From positions 9,196,501-9,260,500 of the forward strand of contig NC_051101.1 in assembly GCF_901709675.1 (NCBI RefSeq): a stretch of 64,000 nucleotides of DNA. The letters are read 5' to 3'. The position numbers and the translations under genes were made by a program. Below are positions 1 to 13,108 of the stretch, one piece after another. The notes beneath the pieces were generated by a model, which worked only from the letters and a program-made list of their open reading frames with translations, did no database searches and was not told where the DNA came from. The DNA is from Syngnathus acus (taxonomy: Eukaryota; Chordata; Actinopteri; Syngnathiformes; Syngnathidae). Every line of letters starts with the position of its first letter. The stretch's first letter is position 1.

Positions 1-575
1 TTATAAAGGATTGCAATACAGTGTATGTTGATATATTGTATATTTATACGATGGTGCAGTGGAACTAACCATGCAGCAGCTGTGGAAGGAGGTCGCTGTT
101 CAGTGCCCCCATCCCCTTCATGGTTATTTAGTGCGAAATACGGAAAACGTGTTTTGGCTAGGGTTCTCCCTACCACTTGTTCTCAGTCTTGCAGGGAGGC
201 CTTTCGGTAAGTCAATGAGAAAATATTATTGTTATTGGACAGCGTGTCAAGAGATGAACATGAAATGGACCACCCAAGAGTCTTTCTCGAAATTTCTAAT
301 TCATATTTTTGTTCTTCTTTACACAATCATATGCTGTACACATGCTCGTGATACATATTTTCTCAGGTAACCAAATAAGTAAAAAAAAAAAGTAAGATTG
401 CCCCAATATACCTAATATTGTAGCTGCAAAGTAAAGTAATGAAATTGCAATACTCACCAACAATATTCTAATGATCAGGTTGTTCTTGTTAATTTTATTT
501 ATTATTTGTTTTATTATACTGTGTAGTTTATTTAATTATTTGTTTAGTCCTTATATTTATTTTTTATTTATGTAG
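1..575. other. Non-coding, probably col14a1 intron
   Basis: No Gly-X-Y coding stretch and no convincing exon is visible left of the first recognised collagen exon, which begins after the acceptor at 574-575. By position this is most likely intron sequence of the collagen gene that continues off the left edge. It is AT-rich from about 370 to 570. Confidence 0.6.
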
Positions 576-2888
576 GGACCTCAAGGGCCTGTGGGAGAGG
601 TTGGCTCTGCTGGACCACCAGGGCTGCCAGGTCCTCAAGGACCCAGTGGCCTCTCTATTCAGGGGCCTCCGGTAAGATTTTCTTGTTGATGTGCTCACAG
701 TACATTAGATGAATTCCCCTTTCCAGGAAGAAAGTGTTATATAGTGTTAAAAAAAACTATACTGTTGGTCATATACATGCATGACAAATGGTATGACAGG
801 AAATAATTGTTTCCACAATTGGCTCATGAGCTCACATTGTGTTTTCCCAAGTTCTGTGATATCAAAACACCTGCCAGCATAAACTGTCAAAAGGATATCC
901 TGCCAGAAATTTGTAGGCTCAAGTCCAAAGTTCACTTGCGTTAAGGAAGAACTTTACGAAGAAAACGGCTGTTCATTTCTTTGGTCCCTTGATATCGGTC
1001 GCTATGACTGCTATCATTCAGACAGCTGACATGTGGAACAATGTTTACATTGCAGGGCGCTGCTGGGGAGAAGGGAAAGACGGGAGAGATCGGCCCAGCC
1101 GGCCCAATGGTAAGAGTTGCGCTCCATCTTTATAAAACGTCAAGGGCGCTTTTATTGTAGTCATCGGAGATACAAATGCTAGCAGATCCTGATTTCCATG
1201 CTCACTGCACATTTGCCAATTTGGCAAACCGATCGCTGCCAAGCTAGGTGTGCCAACCCCGCAGTGGGAGTGCGTCGCTTTGATTGGCCATGACGAAAGT
1301 TGACTGCATTTGATCATTCACACAGCGGCGCAGACCTCCCTCTCTCAGATACACTGGCCTGTGCTATCTGTGCAAGGTTCACCGTGCAAGATTTAGCCCA
1401 TTCACCAAGATAGAGCCCTCAATCTTATAAAAGTGAAACAAAGCCTGCCGTCAAGCACAGTTGTTTGGTAGGCTGCCCAACAATCATGTATTCCATTCTT
1501 CACACAGTTTTGGTTACGATCAAATGAACTGAAACCCAGCTGTGCCTGTTTATAAGTTGTTCTTCTTTGTATTTGTGTGTGTGCGCATGCTTAATGAATA
1601 CAAATGAACATCTCCTGAGTTATCACTGAAGTGCCTGCAGCCTACAGACAGATGTCAACAAGCCTCGTTGCCATAGAAACCCATTTAATGATTTCACACC
1701 TTATTTCATTATAAAATAACCAATATTTCAAAATGGTGTTCATCATATATAACTCATTTGATGGGTTATCATAGGTCCGTTCAAAATTTTTATCCATCTT
1801 GTGAAGTAGTAAAAAAAAGTGTCACTGGATGAAATTGACTTTACTTTGAAACTCCCGAATGAGCAGGAATAATTCACGCTTACAGACTGTATTTATTCAA
1901 GTGCTAAAGTTAGTGTTATCTGTTACTGTCCTGCCAGTGCAAATTAAATATTAATCTCTGAAAGATCCTCTGAGCACTCCGAGTCCCACATAAGCAGTGC
2001 TTATCAACTTAGTTTGACTTGAAATTCAGTTTTGAAAGACCATTTATTGAAAATGGAGTCACTGGCTGACACGCTTAAACAACTCAAAACTAAAGAGCTG
2101 AGTCTGAATCTCATTTTTGAGTAACAAATGCTCTCCTGTGGCTAACAACCTCAACTAACAAGTTGAACAGTGTTTATAAAAGTTCCCGTTTCCCACCGCA
2201 AGAACAGTAGTATCGTAATTACAGTAAACATTTGTATGGAGGGCTTCTTCCAGCCCATGAATGACCTCCATTCTTTTGTTGCAACCTACCTTGGAATCAC
2301 GAGAGAAGAATAGGAATGTGTGTGTGAATGTGTTTGTGTATCGGGGTATATATGAGTGTATATGTACATATAAGTGTGTGTGCGCTCGCGTGATGGCTCC
2401 TATTTTTCAAGCGCTATAGCAAATATCACCAATAGAGCAACACCTCAGTTTGTATTTCTTTTCTCTTTCTTTCTTCTCAATCTTTTTTCCTTCTGTGGCT
2501 GCAGTAAATTCCACAGAACCTTGTCATCATCAGCATCCCCTCATTTTTCTTTCAGTTTGATAGGAAAGAAAATGCTGCTGCAATGAATAGCAAATTGTGT
2601 GTTAGGACATCCATCTTCCTTATCGCGCTTTTTTTTATGAGTGTGTGTGTGTGTGTGTGGGGGGGGGGGTTATCATGGAATTATTTGTTTTGTCTCAGCG
2701 AGGAATATATACTTCTGTATGTGTATTCACTGCTTACATTTCACAATAGTCTTAAAGCAAGGAGTGAAAACATATCCAGCACATTTCTCTTTAATATTCA
2801 GAAATGCACCCACACTTCACAACACATTTCTAATTTTCAATCATTTTCACAAATGTTATATATATGTTTATATGTTATATATATATGT

Positions 2889-2929
<41 letters not shown>

Positions 2930-5900
2930 TATATATATATATATGTTATATTCATATATACATTGGTTATATTTATTTGTCTAATATTTATTAATTTATT
3001 GATTTTTTTTAAATTAATTTATTAATCATGTACAGAAGATCTGAATGTTTATTATTTGAGTTAACAGCTACATAATTTAACACAAACGTTATTCTAGAAT
3101 CATTCCCACAAATATATCTTTTTTTTAAAAATGCTGTCATTTACTTGGAATGTTTACTATAGCAATAAATTACTCTCTTCGTACGGTTTAGCTTTAAGTA
3201 TGCACAAGAAAGCAATTGAAAACAATCATTCCACGCGGGAAGATTCTTTTTTCTCCTAGAAAAATAAAATAATATTATTACAGTAATAATGACTCGGGAC
3301 TCAGCTAAAAGGGCATCGTGTCATTGTTTTGATAAAACCGAATTGACCTGCTGCAAACTTTCCACCCCTTTAGTGAGTTTTGACATGTTGCTGTTGCTCA
3401 TTAGCTTGTAAATTATAAACAACAAATTTAAATTAAGAGAGTGTGTGTCTGCGTGTGTGTGCATCTGTGTGGCCTGGCTGCCAAAGGCCACATCTCTTAA
3501 ATTTGAGTATTTAGCATGGTGTCCTCTTTTTGTATAATATTTAACTGTATTTACTGTCCTGCCTTACGGATTTTATTTAGATTTTTATCCTTAATAGCAT
3601 TTTTAAATTATTCATTTACACTACCACGCACAGAGAGGTTGATGTCGGGAAAACTGTTCGTAAAGCAATTTCATGTTTCCATATTGTGCGAAGTCCACTT
3701 TGTGTCCCAGCATGCCTGTGCTCCAATGCGACAAGTTCATTTCCTGTTGTGAAAGCACCGCCTTCGCTCAGCTCAGCAGGCCGTCCGTCTGCACATGGGC
3801 CCTAAATTTTGGTGACCAAATTGTCAGTGCATGTCCTCACTGAATGTTCAAAATCATTGCTTACTAATTATTGTTTCACAGCACATTAGTGAGAGGTCAT
3901 GAGGTGGAAGGATACAATTTACATTTTTTAATTGCCTAGAAATGACTAAAACGGTATTGTGGTTCTTCTATATAACCATGCCAGCAACAGTGACAGACAA
4001 GAACAATTGAGAGCTCTTTCCCGAGATGATAAAAAGTACAATTAACCTATTTGTCCACCCGTTTCCGCTCGAACAACAGAATAATAGCTCTGAGTTCAAC
4101 TAAACAGACAGACACTTACTTCACACTGAGTAAATAAATTGGTGACTAAATTAAGAGATCATCATTATTTTTGGGTTCAGTCGACACATTTTGTAATATT
4201 TTTGTTTGGTTGTGTTTTTCTCTAAAGTAAAATATGTGCCTGGGCTCAATAAAGGTTGAGAATATGTTGATGAAATTCTGTTTGTGTTGTGTTTAGGGTG
4301 TTCCTGGAAGCCAGGGATCCCCCGGTAGGGATGGTCCCCCCGGAGCGAGGGTAAGACATCTTTTGTTGTTACGACGCAACAGAAAAAGCCTTTACTCATT
4401 TCACAGTGAAACAAATTTGAATCATTTTTATGCCTTATCATTTGAAATGATCAAAGTGCTTCATGGCACCACCAAGTTAGTTAATCCCTGCTGTGTTTTT
4501 GTCTGTCCCAATGGGAGCCATTACTTCAGTATTACAGCACAGTGCACATTTTAATTAGTCGTACATATAATGCACGGATAAACACTGTGAAATATAAAGA
4601 TTCAGATCAGTCTTGTTAAAGTCAAATTCTCCAGCGAGAACCTTAAGTACAAATTCGACTGGATGTTGGTGGTGGAATTTAAAGTTGAGCATTTTGTGAG
4701 GAGCCAATGGCTTCAAAATCACAGCCCAAGCTTGGCTGGTTACATTTGTCCAATTCATTCTATCAAAACATGAAATGGATTTTTCTTGTTACATATGAAC
4801 ACAATCACATTTTTCGAGAACTGTGAGATGTGAGTTTAGCTTCTCTAGTGTGTCTTTAGCGGTTTGATTGCGACAACGCTTGACTCCTTGCTGCCTCTCC
4901 CGCTTGCGTGATTTGTTACTGTGTAAAAAATGTACAAAGTGCTGTTGGAGCAAATGTTTTCATTTGGACGGGTGAATAGCCCCTCGATATCGTCGCTGCC
5001 TCCGAAGTCGAAACACCGCAGGGAATGTTCTCGGCAATCTTTGTCTCACCAAATACGATTTGATATCGTAAGCAAGCCAACACACGTAAGCAGAACTTAG
5101 AGGCTAGTTGGTTGGAATATCTGGGGGCTTGTATCTTCAGCTGTGTTCAATATTTTAGCAGTTGCATTGCTTTGCGTTGGCTTCACTTCACACGGGCTGG
5201 AATGAGAACCATGTAAGGCGAGAGTCTGTGATGAAAGGGCACATTCTGAAAGCAAAACATCTATTTTCCCGGTTGAATGCTAATTCAAGTTTACAAAGCT
5301 TTCCAAGGTGAATAATTCTGGATTTGTGCAACTATGTGCCAAAACTGCACGAATCGTTACCTGCAATGAAAATAAATGCTGAGTAGGTCTGCAACTCAAA
5401 CGTGAAGATGGCGGAAATGTCTTATCCATCAACAGTTAGCTGCTCTCGGATGATTCTTGACTAACAGCAAATCAATGTTTCTGTCATAGGGCCTACCAGG
5501 TAATGATGGACCTCAGGGTCGACATGGCCCGCCGGGCCCTCTTGTAAGTTTGGGTTTTCTAGTTATTACCCAGAGAATACATTCTTGGCAGGTACATTTA
5601 GTAAACGAGCAATGCTTTCCATCTTTCAGGGAGCCCCGGGCGCACCTGGAGCTACGGGACCAATTGGAGCAGCAGGTCCTAAAGGAGAGCGAGGACTTTC
5701 TGTAAGTCCATATATATTTACTTCTTATTTTTAAATTTATTACAAATAAGGGAAAACCTGTGATACATTTGTCAATTACCCTAAAAATCTAAGCTTATGT
5801 GGAGACTTTTCTTGTGGGGGAGAAAAAAAAAAAAGCCAATTAAAAGTTATGTAAGCTCTGCTAAAACCATGTGAATCAAATGAAATTAGGAGCAGTAAAA

Positions 5901-8900
5901 TGGAAACAGAGCAATGAGGGAGAAGCAACTGGTGTAATGTAAAAGTAATGAGATACAACTGTGCAATGCAAGGGTGGGCAATTAATTTTGAAAAGGGGCC
6001 ACGTGGAAAAATCGGAACGCTTGCCCCGGGGCCTTTAAGCCAACATGTTAAACTCAATTTTGTTCATATTATGTTTAATGTTTAGAAAAAGCATATTGTC
6101 TTGTTTCAGTACATTGCTACATGTGTAGATATGGTATTTATTGTTAAAATGATCAAATAGTCATTTATGAAAAAATCATTTTTATTAATTTATTTATTAT
6201 TTTAATTTATTTATTAGAGAAAAAAAAACATTAGCATGGACTTGCAGAACAACCACCAGAAATCATCTTATCGCTAGCCAGGATTTTCCATTGAAGCTCT
6301 TCTCTGAGGAATTCCACTTTAAAAGTTAAACTGCACTTTATTAAAGCAATTTGCAGCACAGAGAGCCTGTCCTCTACAATATAATTGTCATCACACAAAG
6401 GATAAAGGAGCTTTTTATTAAAATGCCGCAATATGCCGAACGTGATTATTAAATCACAGGCAGGTGAAATTGTATCTTTTGTTTGCCTCAGGATTGCAAT
6501 GTGCTGCAGTCTGATATGCTTTCGTAGCCGGGGTGCGCTTGGCAGCTTTTCCGTGTATATGGCGTGACCAGATATGAGATTCGGGTGCTTTACAGTGTTG
6601 CCAGAAGCCCTCAAAGCCACAATTTTGTGTACACTTTTATGTGCACACGAAGGACCTGCATGGATGGACTATATTTTTTCCAAATATAAAAGTATCAAAA
6701 CTTGAAAGGTACTGTTGGTGGTGAAGGAGAAATATAGTGAAATCCAAAGCCCATTTTCATTCCCTGCTTTTATTTTGTAGGGTCCCACTGGTATCAAAGG
6801 AGATAAAGGAGAAAGAGTAAGTCTGCCCACGCTACAATCAATCAATGTTGGTTTCAACTAATTCACTTTTATGAAATGGGAATATTACTTGCTCAGACTC
6901 ACCAATGGTGTCTGGATTTGAAGAAGTCAATCCTCCTCTCCTCCAATTAGAGATTTTTTTTCTTTCTTTTTTTGTGTAGCACAAGCCTTCGTTCTGTTTC
7001 TCTCTTGGACTGCCTGCTCCTTGTTTGGCGACTCAAGTCAGACTCAGATTGAGAGTCTGGTTTTGGCGACAGGGTATTCAGAGAGAGGCACACAATTTCC
7101 TACCCTGAATCAAACTCTCACCCGACCAATTTCATCTACTTTTACGGTCATTTGTGTCCTACTGCGCTTCATTTACTGGAAGTGAGAAGGTCTCTGCAGG
7201 ATTCCCCCCCTCCCCTCCATCTGTATTACAACTTTGTGCCTGGTGGGCATCTTCCCAATGATGGAGCTCACTTCACAGTGAATGGGGGGTTGGGGGGGGG
7301 TACGATCATTTAACAGGGACAAGTTAAAACATTTATTGGAAATAGTCTCATGAAATATTTAGCCGCTACCACTCGCATCTGTTGTGGGTTTGTAATAAGC
7401 GTAGCAGACTGCGTTTCCCAAATTTGCGGAAGGGTTTTCACATGCCCTGCAGACTTTTTTTTCTGAATGTGTTAAAATGTTGAATAGCTATTTAAAACAA
7501 AAGAGAGGTTCCTCCTGTGATGTGTTGGAAATGCAAAATGGGGACACGCCTCAGTGAATTAATCAATCATCATTGGCCTAGATCCATTAATTTCCCCGGA
7601 ATCGTAATTCTTCATCTAATTAAGATATTTTGGGAAATTGTATGCTTCAAAACAACAATTTTTATTTATTTTATTATATTTAGATGACATCCAAATGGTA
7701 TCAGGTATGAGTTGAACCAATCCATTCATGGTGTATAGGAATAAACGTTTATTTCTTTCTCAGGGTGACGTGCAGTCCCAAGCAGCCGTGCGCGCTATAG
7801 CAAGACAAGTGTGTGAGCAACTCATCCAGAGTGAGTAATCAGCAAAATAAAATCCCACACACTCACTTGGGTACTCTTTCACACCTATAATAAGATTCGG
7901 TGCAATATTTATTTCCACAATTCTGCAGAGAATTAATTATGACCAAATGACCTCGCTGTCAGGGACGATTCGTGGAGGATTGTGACCGAGCCAGCTCGCG
8001 AATAGCAACCAGTACCAACTTCTTCTTGTGTTTATGAAACATATTAAAAAAAAAAATCATATGCTGAGGTCAACATGTGCTAAGTAGTTAAACACACCGT
8101 ATTTAAAGAATTAAAAAAAAAAAATCTCATCTTGGTATCGGTGGAAAATAAATTGAATTCGTATGATATCAGATTTTTTTTTTTATATATATATTAAAGA
8201 GCCAGTGCATATCAGGCTGCGGTTTGTTTTTGGAGGAGAAACACAAACCCTCCTCTTTGTGTGTTCAGGCCATTTGTCACGGTATAACTCCATCCTGAAC
8301 CAGATCCCAATCCAGTCGTCTGCACCAGTACATAGAATGCCCGGGCCACCTGGTGAGCCTGGCAGACGAGGCCCCCCAGGACCTCAGGGAGAGCAAGGAC
8401 CACCCGGCAGGCCCGGTTTCCCTGGTTCTAACGGGCAGAGTGGACGGCCAGGAGAAAGAGGTGAGCAACAAAGCGGTTTGAGTGACATGCAGACAAAATA
8501 GGATTGGCTCTCGTCTGGAAAGGCAGACACGTGTCAAGATGGGAATGGAATCCCTGTCAAACATGTCTTCTCGCCGAGTGCTTTCAGCTCATTCTCAACC
8601 TTTTACACTCTGCACTGTATGTAGTTATTCACAATTTTATTCTACGTTCCAAAATGTTGTTTATCCCCACAAATAAATCAATTTTATCTGCCATCTGCGA
8701 TGTACAACAAATGTAAAATAAATGCTTTTCCATCAGAATGCAGATGGTCCGATTAACCTAATTTGTTGCCATACATCATTATTTTTTCTGTTAGATTTTA
8801 CAGTCATGTATACTTTCTGTTTTTTGCATACTTTTTGGTGGTGCACTAGGAAATTTTTTCCAATGTTTTGCCTCAAAAAAGGTTGGGAATCAGATCTAAT

Positions 8901-11900
8901 GGGAATACTGAAATGGGTATACTGAAGTGTATATATAGTAGAAATGAAAAATATAACATGACACCTGCTGTCTTCAGGTCTTGCAGGGGATAAGGGTGAG
9001 AGAGGCAGTCCAGGTGTTGGGCCACAAGGACCTCGGGGACCCCCGGGACCACCAGGTGCGACTCACTCCACCAAGCAGTTCTTGATTGCTTCGGATTTTT
9101 TGTTTTTGCTTGTGTGCAGTTTACTGTCTCAAATGTTTGACCTGGATTTTGATGTTCTTGATAAAGTTTGATCCACATACTCACATTTTGGGGTTTTATA
9201 ATGGGTGCAAATTCAAATTTATTATTAGAATTTGCAAAAATAAATCTGTAAAGTAAATCCGATGTGTCCACATTTAATCTCAATTGCGTATGAATAATTT
9301 ATTTAAATTGAGGAAAATCGAATCTCAGGGGAGGTTGGATTTTTTTGTGCCAACGTAGGAATATTTTTGGATCCTGTGGTAGGAGGTCTGATGAAACTTG
9401 ACCTTCTTTTAGCCATTAAGATTCCAGCCCATCAATCTTCCCACATTGATTTTATGGGTGACAAAGGCCTTGGCAGAAGTCTGAATTCTTCAGAATTGTT
9501 TTAAAACTGCTCGATTATTTCGTGCTGTGCTTTGAGCTTCTGGAGCTCCTTGCAACCATGCACTGTATGTTTCAGTAGTAAAGTTAAGGAGTTGAGACTT
9601 GCTTGCACTTTGCTCTGATGAAATCAAAAAGCAGCTTGAGGGAGTGTGTTGCTCTTACATAAAGAGCTAGAACTTGATTTCCTCGTAAGCGTTGGGATTT
9701 GTCTGCCTCAGCATGGTGATAGCCGTGAGTCTGTACGGCACATTCTTGTAATATCTTATAAATGCTTCGAGTAAGACAGCTTTAACTCGAAGATAAACCG
9801 TTTTTATTAAGATCAGCTTTTTAATTAAACAAAACCATCATTGTCATTGTTCAGTCGACTCCATCATAAATACTGTTAGAGGGTTGTTATTTTTAAGAAA
9901 TGATGACGAAGTGGACCATCTCACTTAGCCAAATATACTGTAGACTCCATCTCTTGCTGAAGTCCATAAAACGGAACCCGCTGTGTAAATGTCTGCTTGT
10001 TAGCCGCTCTTTTCCCCTGTGGCTTCTTTTATGCAGAGTCGACATAGCAGGCGGCTTCTTTAGTGTCACTTTGTAGCAAGAGCAAAAATGATATCACCAA
10101 TGTTGGATGCTACATTTTTGCCAACTCTTCCTTACCTGCTCTGATTCCCTCTTCAGGGTCACCAGGTGAGGGGCGCACAGGAAGTCAGGGCCCCCTCGGG
10201 CGACCTGGGAGCCCGGGGGCTCCAGGGAGGCCGGGAAATCCAGGTTCCCCCGGATCAGCTGGATCGCCAGGTTACTGCGACCAGAACTCTTGTTTGGGGT
10301 ACAATGTTGGAGGTAAGCACACGAGCACACCAGGAAAGTACTTCCAAAAAGGACGGACAATGAGAATGCGCAAAAGTAAAACCACAAGCTTGATTGGTTT
10401 CATCATAGAAATGCAGATTCTACACCTGTTTAAAAAAAAAATGGCAAAAAGTACTGATTCAGCTCCTTGATTTAAAACGCTCTTTACTTTATCATAAGCA
10501 ATACTCGTTTTGTTAAGTTGGCACAACAAAAAAGCTTCTCTGCATACATAATAGTTCACCTCTTTTATTTACTTGCATAGTGCTTGCACTAAAACAAAAC
10601 AAAACTAAAAATACTTATGAGCTAATGAAAAAAATAATACCCTAGCTGAAATTTTATTTTTTTAACCTAAAAAAATTCAATTTCAAGAATTTAATCTAAC
10701 CTTAAGAATTTTTATATGCCAGGAACTTATTATTTTTATATTGACACATCCATCATTCTTGCAACTGAAAATGCTATTTATTCAGTCAGACAAGTCAAAT
10801 GTTCTACTTCTTAATAATTCATGCAGATATTTCAACCTCCTATTTCCACCCATTTTGAGGGATAGAAAGCAGCTGTTCATTTAGTTAAAAAATAAATAAA
10901 TATGAAAGGCAATAATGTAGACAGCGGCAGTGGGGTTCACACTGTTATTGTTCTCATAAACCTCTCAGACAATGCACGCTAATCTGGCTTTTAGAATTGT
11001 TGTGCTGACAAGTTTATGTACTTGACAACCGTCTTGAGTGTGTGGTTTGGTAAACAAACCCCAAAACAGATAAAAGGCAGATTTGAATATTGATAGTGAT
11101 GAGGCAGCTGCATGTCTGATAGAGCTGCTTCACAGCAAAGTCATCACACCTCTAACAGCTTCAGACACTTGTATCATCCTGATCGTCTTCTAAAAGTGGC
11201 TGACGGTGAGACTTTTATCCCTCAAGTCACATTCAAATTCCTGAAAGTTATTCAGACGCCACTTTTATGTTAGAACGTTGAAAGGCCTCGTCTGTACTGA
11301 TTCGTTTGCGGGTGAAATGTTACTACATCCTTGCGCAATAAACCCCAGCATTTGTTTGTCCTTTGCATGTCTGATTTCATTTGTATTGACTATAGTTTGA
11401 TTAAAATGTAGCTTCAGCTTGAAGACTTTCAAACAACCTTTTTTCAAAGCATAACTATTTTCATGTAAAAATATAAATAGTTATGCTTATATATAATCAA
11501 ATAATATGCACATGCAGAAGTTGAGAAAAGTAATTAGAATTTATCTTTTATATATATTTATATATATATATGATAAAAGATACATTTTATTTAAATTAAA
11601 TTGGATAAAAGATTCATTTTATTTAAATTAAATTTAATTAGTTAAAAATTAATTAGATTTAAAAAACTATATATATATATATCTATACTATATATTATTA
11701 TTATTTTTTTTCATCCTGCCAAAGTCAGACAGTCTTTACATTGTATTTATTTGGTTCCTCTAGTGTTTTCTCCCAGTACAACACTAATCATTTCCACTGT
11801 TAGAACTCTGCAACCTGTGCAGTTTGAGAGTTTGAACCATCTGGTGTCTTTGGGTGCTTTTGTAACGTGAGGTAACATCTCCTTTCCTTCTTCCCTTTGC

Positions 11901-13108
11901 TCCTCTTCCTCCTCCACAACTCAAGTTCAACGGGACTATGGGAATGATTACTGAGGAGCGCTCTCCAGCTCTCCTCCTGTCCTTCCTCTACATCCTGTAG
12001 ATTCAGAGACTTCCTCAAGATATCCATCCTCCTTTGCGATGGAGAGTTGCAAGCATTTAAAACTTCCTTCCTGCAGGAGCATTTTTTTTTTCCAGAACCG
12101 CTTCATATTTGCACATTGTGGATTTAAAAAAAGAAGAAGAAAGAAAAGGGGGGAAAAAAGTCTAATTCAGCCTTGCTTTGCTGTTCCGGCGCCATATTTT
12201 GACAATCTCTGAGGCAACTGTGGATTATAGTTTACCAAAAACAGACCATAATACTGTTATTATGCGCACACAATGCTTCGGTGCCGCAGCCTCTTCAAAT
12301 CTCTTCAGCGCTAATCTCGTCTTTCAAGTGACTTCTTACTTGTTGGCTGCTTTATTCAGTTTGCCTGCTTAAAAATGGGCACAACCCCATCGAATTTAGG
12401 CCTGGTGTTGTCACCATTTCTAACTTCACCAGGAGATGAGATTTCAACCTCTGCATGCTCCTTACGTTTCTTCAAAGCTTCTCTTCTCAAGATGGTGATG
12501 GATAAGCAGTTTTTGACTCCACCCTTAGGCCCCCAGGCAACAACAAATCAATATTTCAAAAACAATGTCATTCATTAAATGATTGACTTCAACGGTCTCC
12601 TTACAATAGACAAACCTGTTATTAGGGGGGGGTGTCATTTCTGTTTTGTCCGGGATTGCCTGCTGGCTGGAGCCCCCAACTAACCGACAGTCAGCGACAA
12701 CAAAGAAGGGACTGCAATTCAGGTGGCGGGATTCGTTTTTTCCTAAACGCCCTCCAGGCAGCTCTAATTCTGCTCCTTGGACTCCCCTATGGAGTTATTT
12801 CCCGCCAAGTGTGTGCCACAACTGACCGCCAATGTTCCCGTTACCCTCTCACAGTCCAAACTTTTCCTAATGGTGGCTACCAGCCCTACAATCAAGCCTA
12901 CAACCAGGCCTACAACCCTTCAGCAGTAGCCCGTAATGATGACGAGGAAGAGGGGGATGAAGAGGACCCTTATTACGCCCATCATCCCTATCGCTACCGT
13001 TCTGACCCCTCCCGCTCAGAAGATGTGGAAGTGCGGTCACCCGGCGTGGTCAGGAGGTTGACCCGTGATGTCATCAAGAAGGAGGAAGCACTTACCTCAA
13101 GTGCTTGA
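576..13108 (+). CDS. col14a1: Collagen alpha-1(XIV)-like FACIT collagen, 3' part of gene
   Basis: Fibril-associated secreted collagen that coats fibrillar collagen in the extracellular matrix. Exons seen: 576-671, 1056-1109, 4297-4350, 5490-5543, 5630-5701, 6781-6816, 7764-7830, 8269-8460, 8978-9055, 10157-10312 and a last exon ending at the TGA at 13106-13108. The first six are 96, 54, 54, 54, 72 and 36 nt, all starting on a Gly codon, as is typical of collagen helix exons. They encode the end of one triple helix. Next comes a non-helical stretch with [15 protein letters not shown] and [10 protein letters not shown], then the last helix (COL1) with two Gly-X-Y imperfections ([14 protein letters not shown]). 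The helix ends in GYCDQNSC: two Cys four residues apart, the FACIT COL1/NC1 signature. The NC1 tail is Tyr/Pro-rich, then acidic ([10 protein letters not shown]). The last-exon acceptor is uncertain (12,723, 12,795 or 12,810 all keep frame). Type XIV is chosen over XII or XX from the [17 protein letters not shown] stretch and from adjacent mrpl13. Confidence 0.9.
2641..2669. repeat. (GT)n followed by poly-G
   Basis: A simple GT run passes directly into a run of ten or more G. It lies in the ~3.2 kb collagen intron between 1,109 and 4,297. Confidence 0.9.
2855..2960. repeat. (TA)n/(TG)n compound microsatellite
   Basis: Alternating TA blocks flank a pure TG block in the same collagen intron. 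ORFs read through it are low-complexity artefacts. Confidence 0.9.
5965..6060. repeat. Possible hAT-type interspersed repeat fragment
   Basis: The stretch with GGGTGGGCAATTAATTTT and GGGGCCACGTGGAAAA resembles a widespread vertebrate non-autonomous DNA-transposon end that I recall. It is short and lies in a collagen intron. The assignment is by memory only; no terminal repeats or target duplication were confirmed. Confidence 0.35.

Noticed and set aside
198-210. A 12-nt collagen mini-exon between TTGCAG and GTAAGT
   Set aside because: GGA GGC CTT TCG does not keep the Gly-X-Y register into the exon at 576 and would be an extraordinarily small exon.
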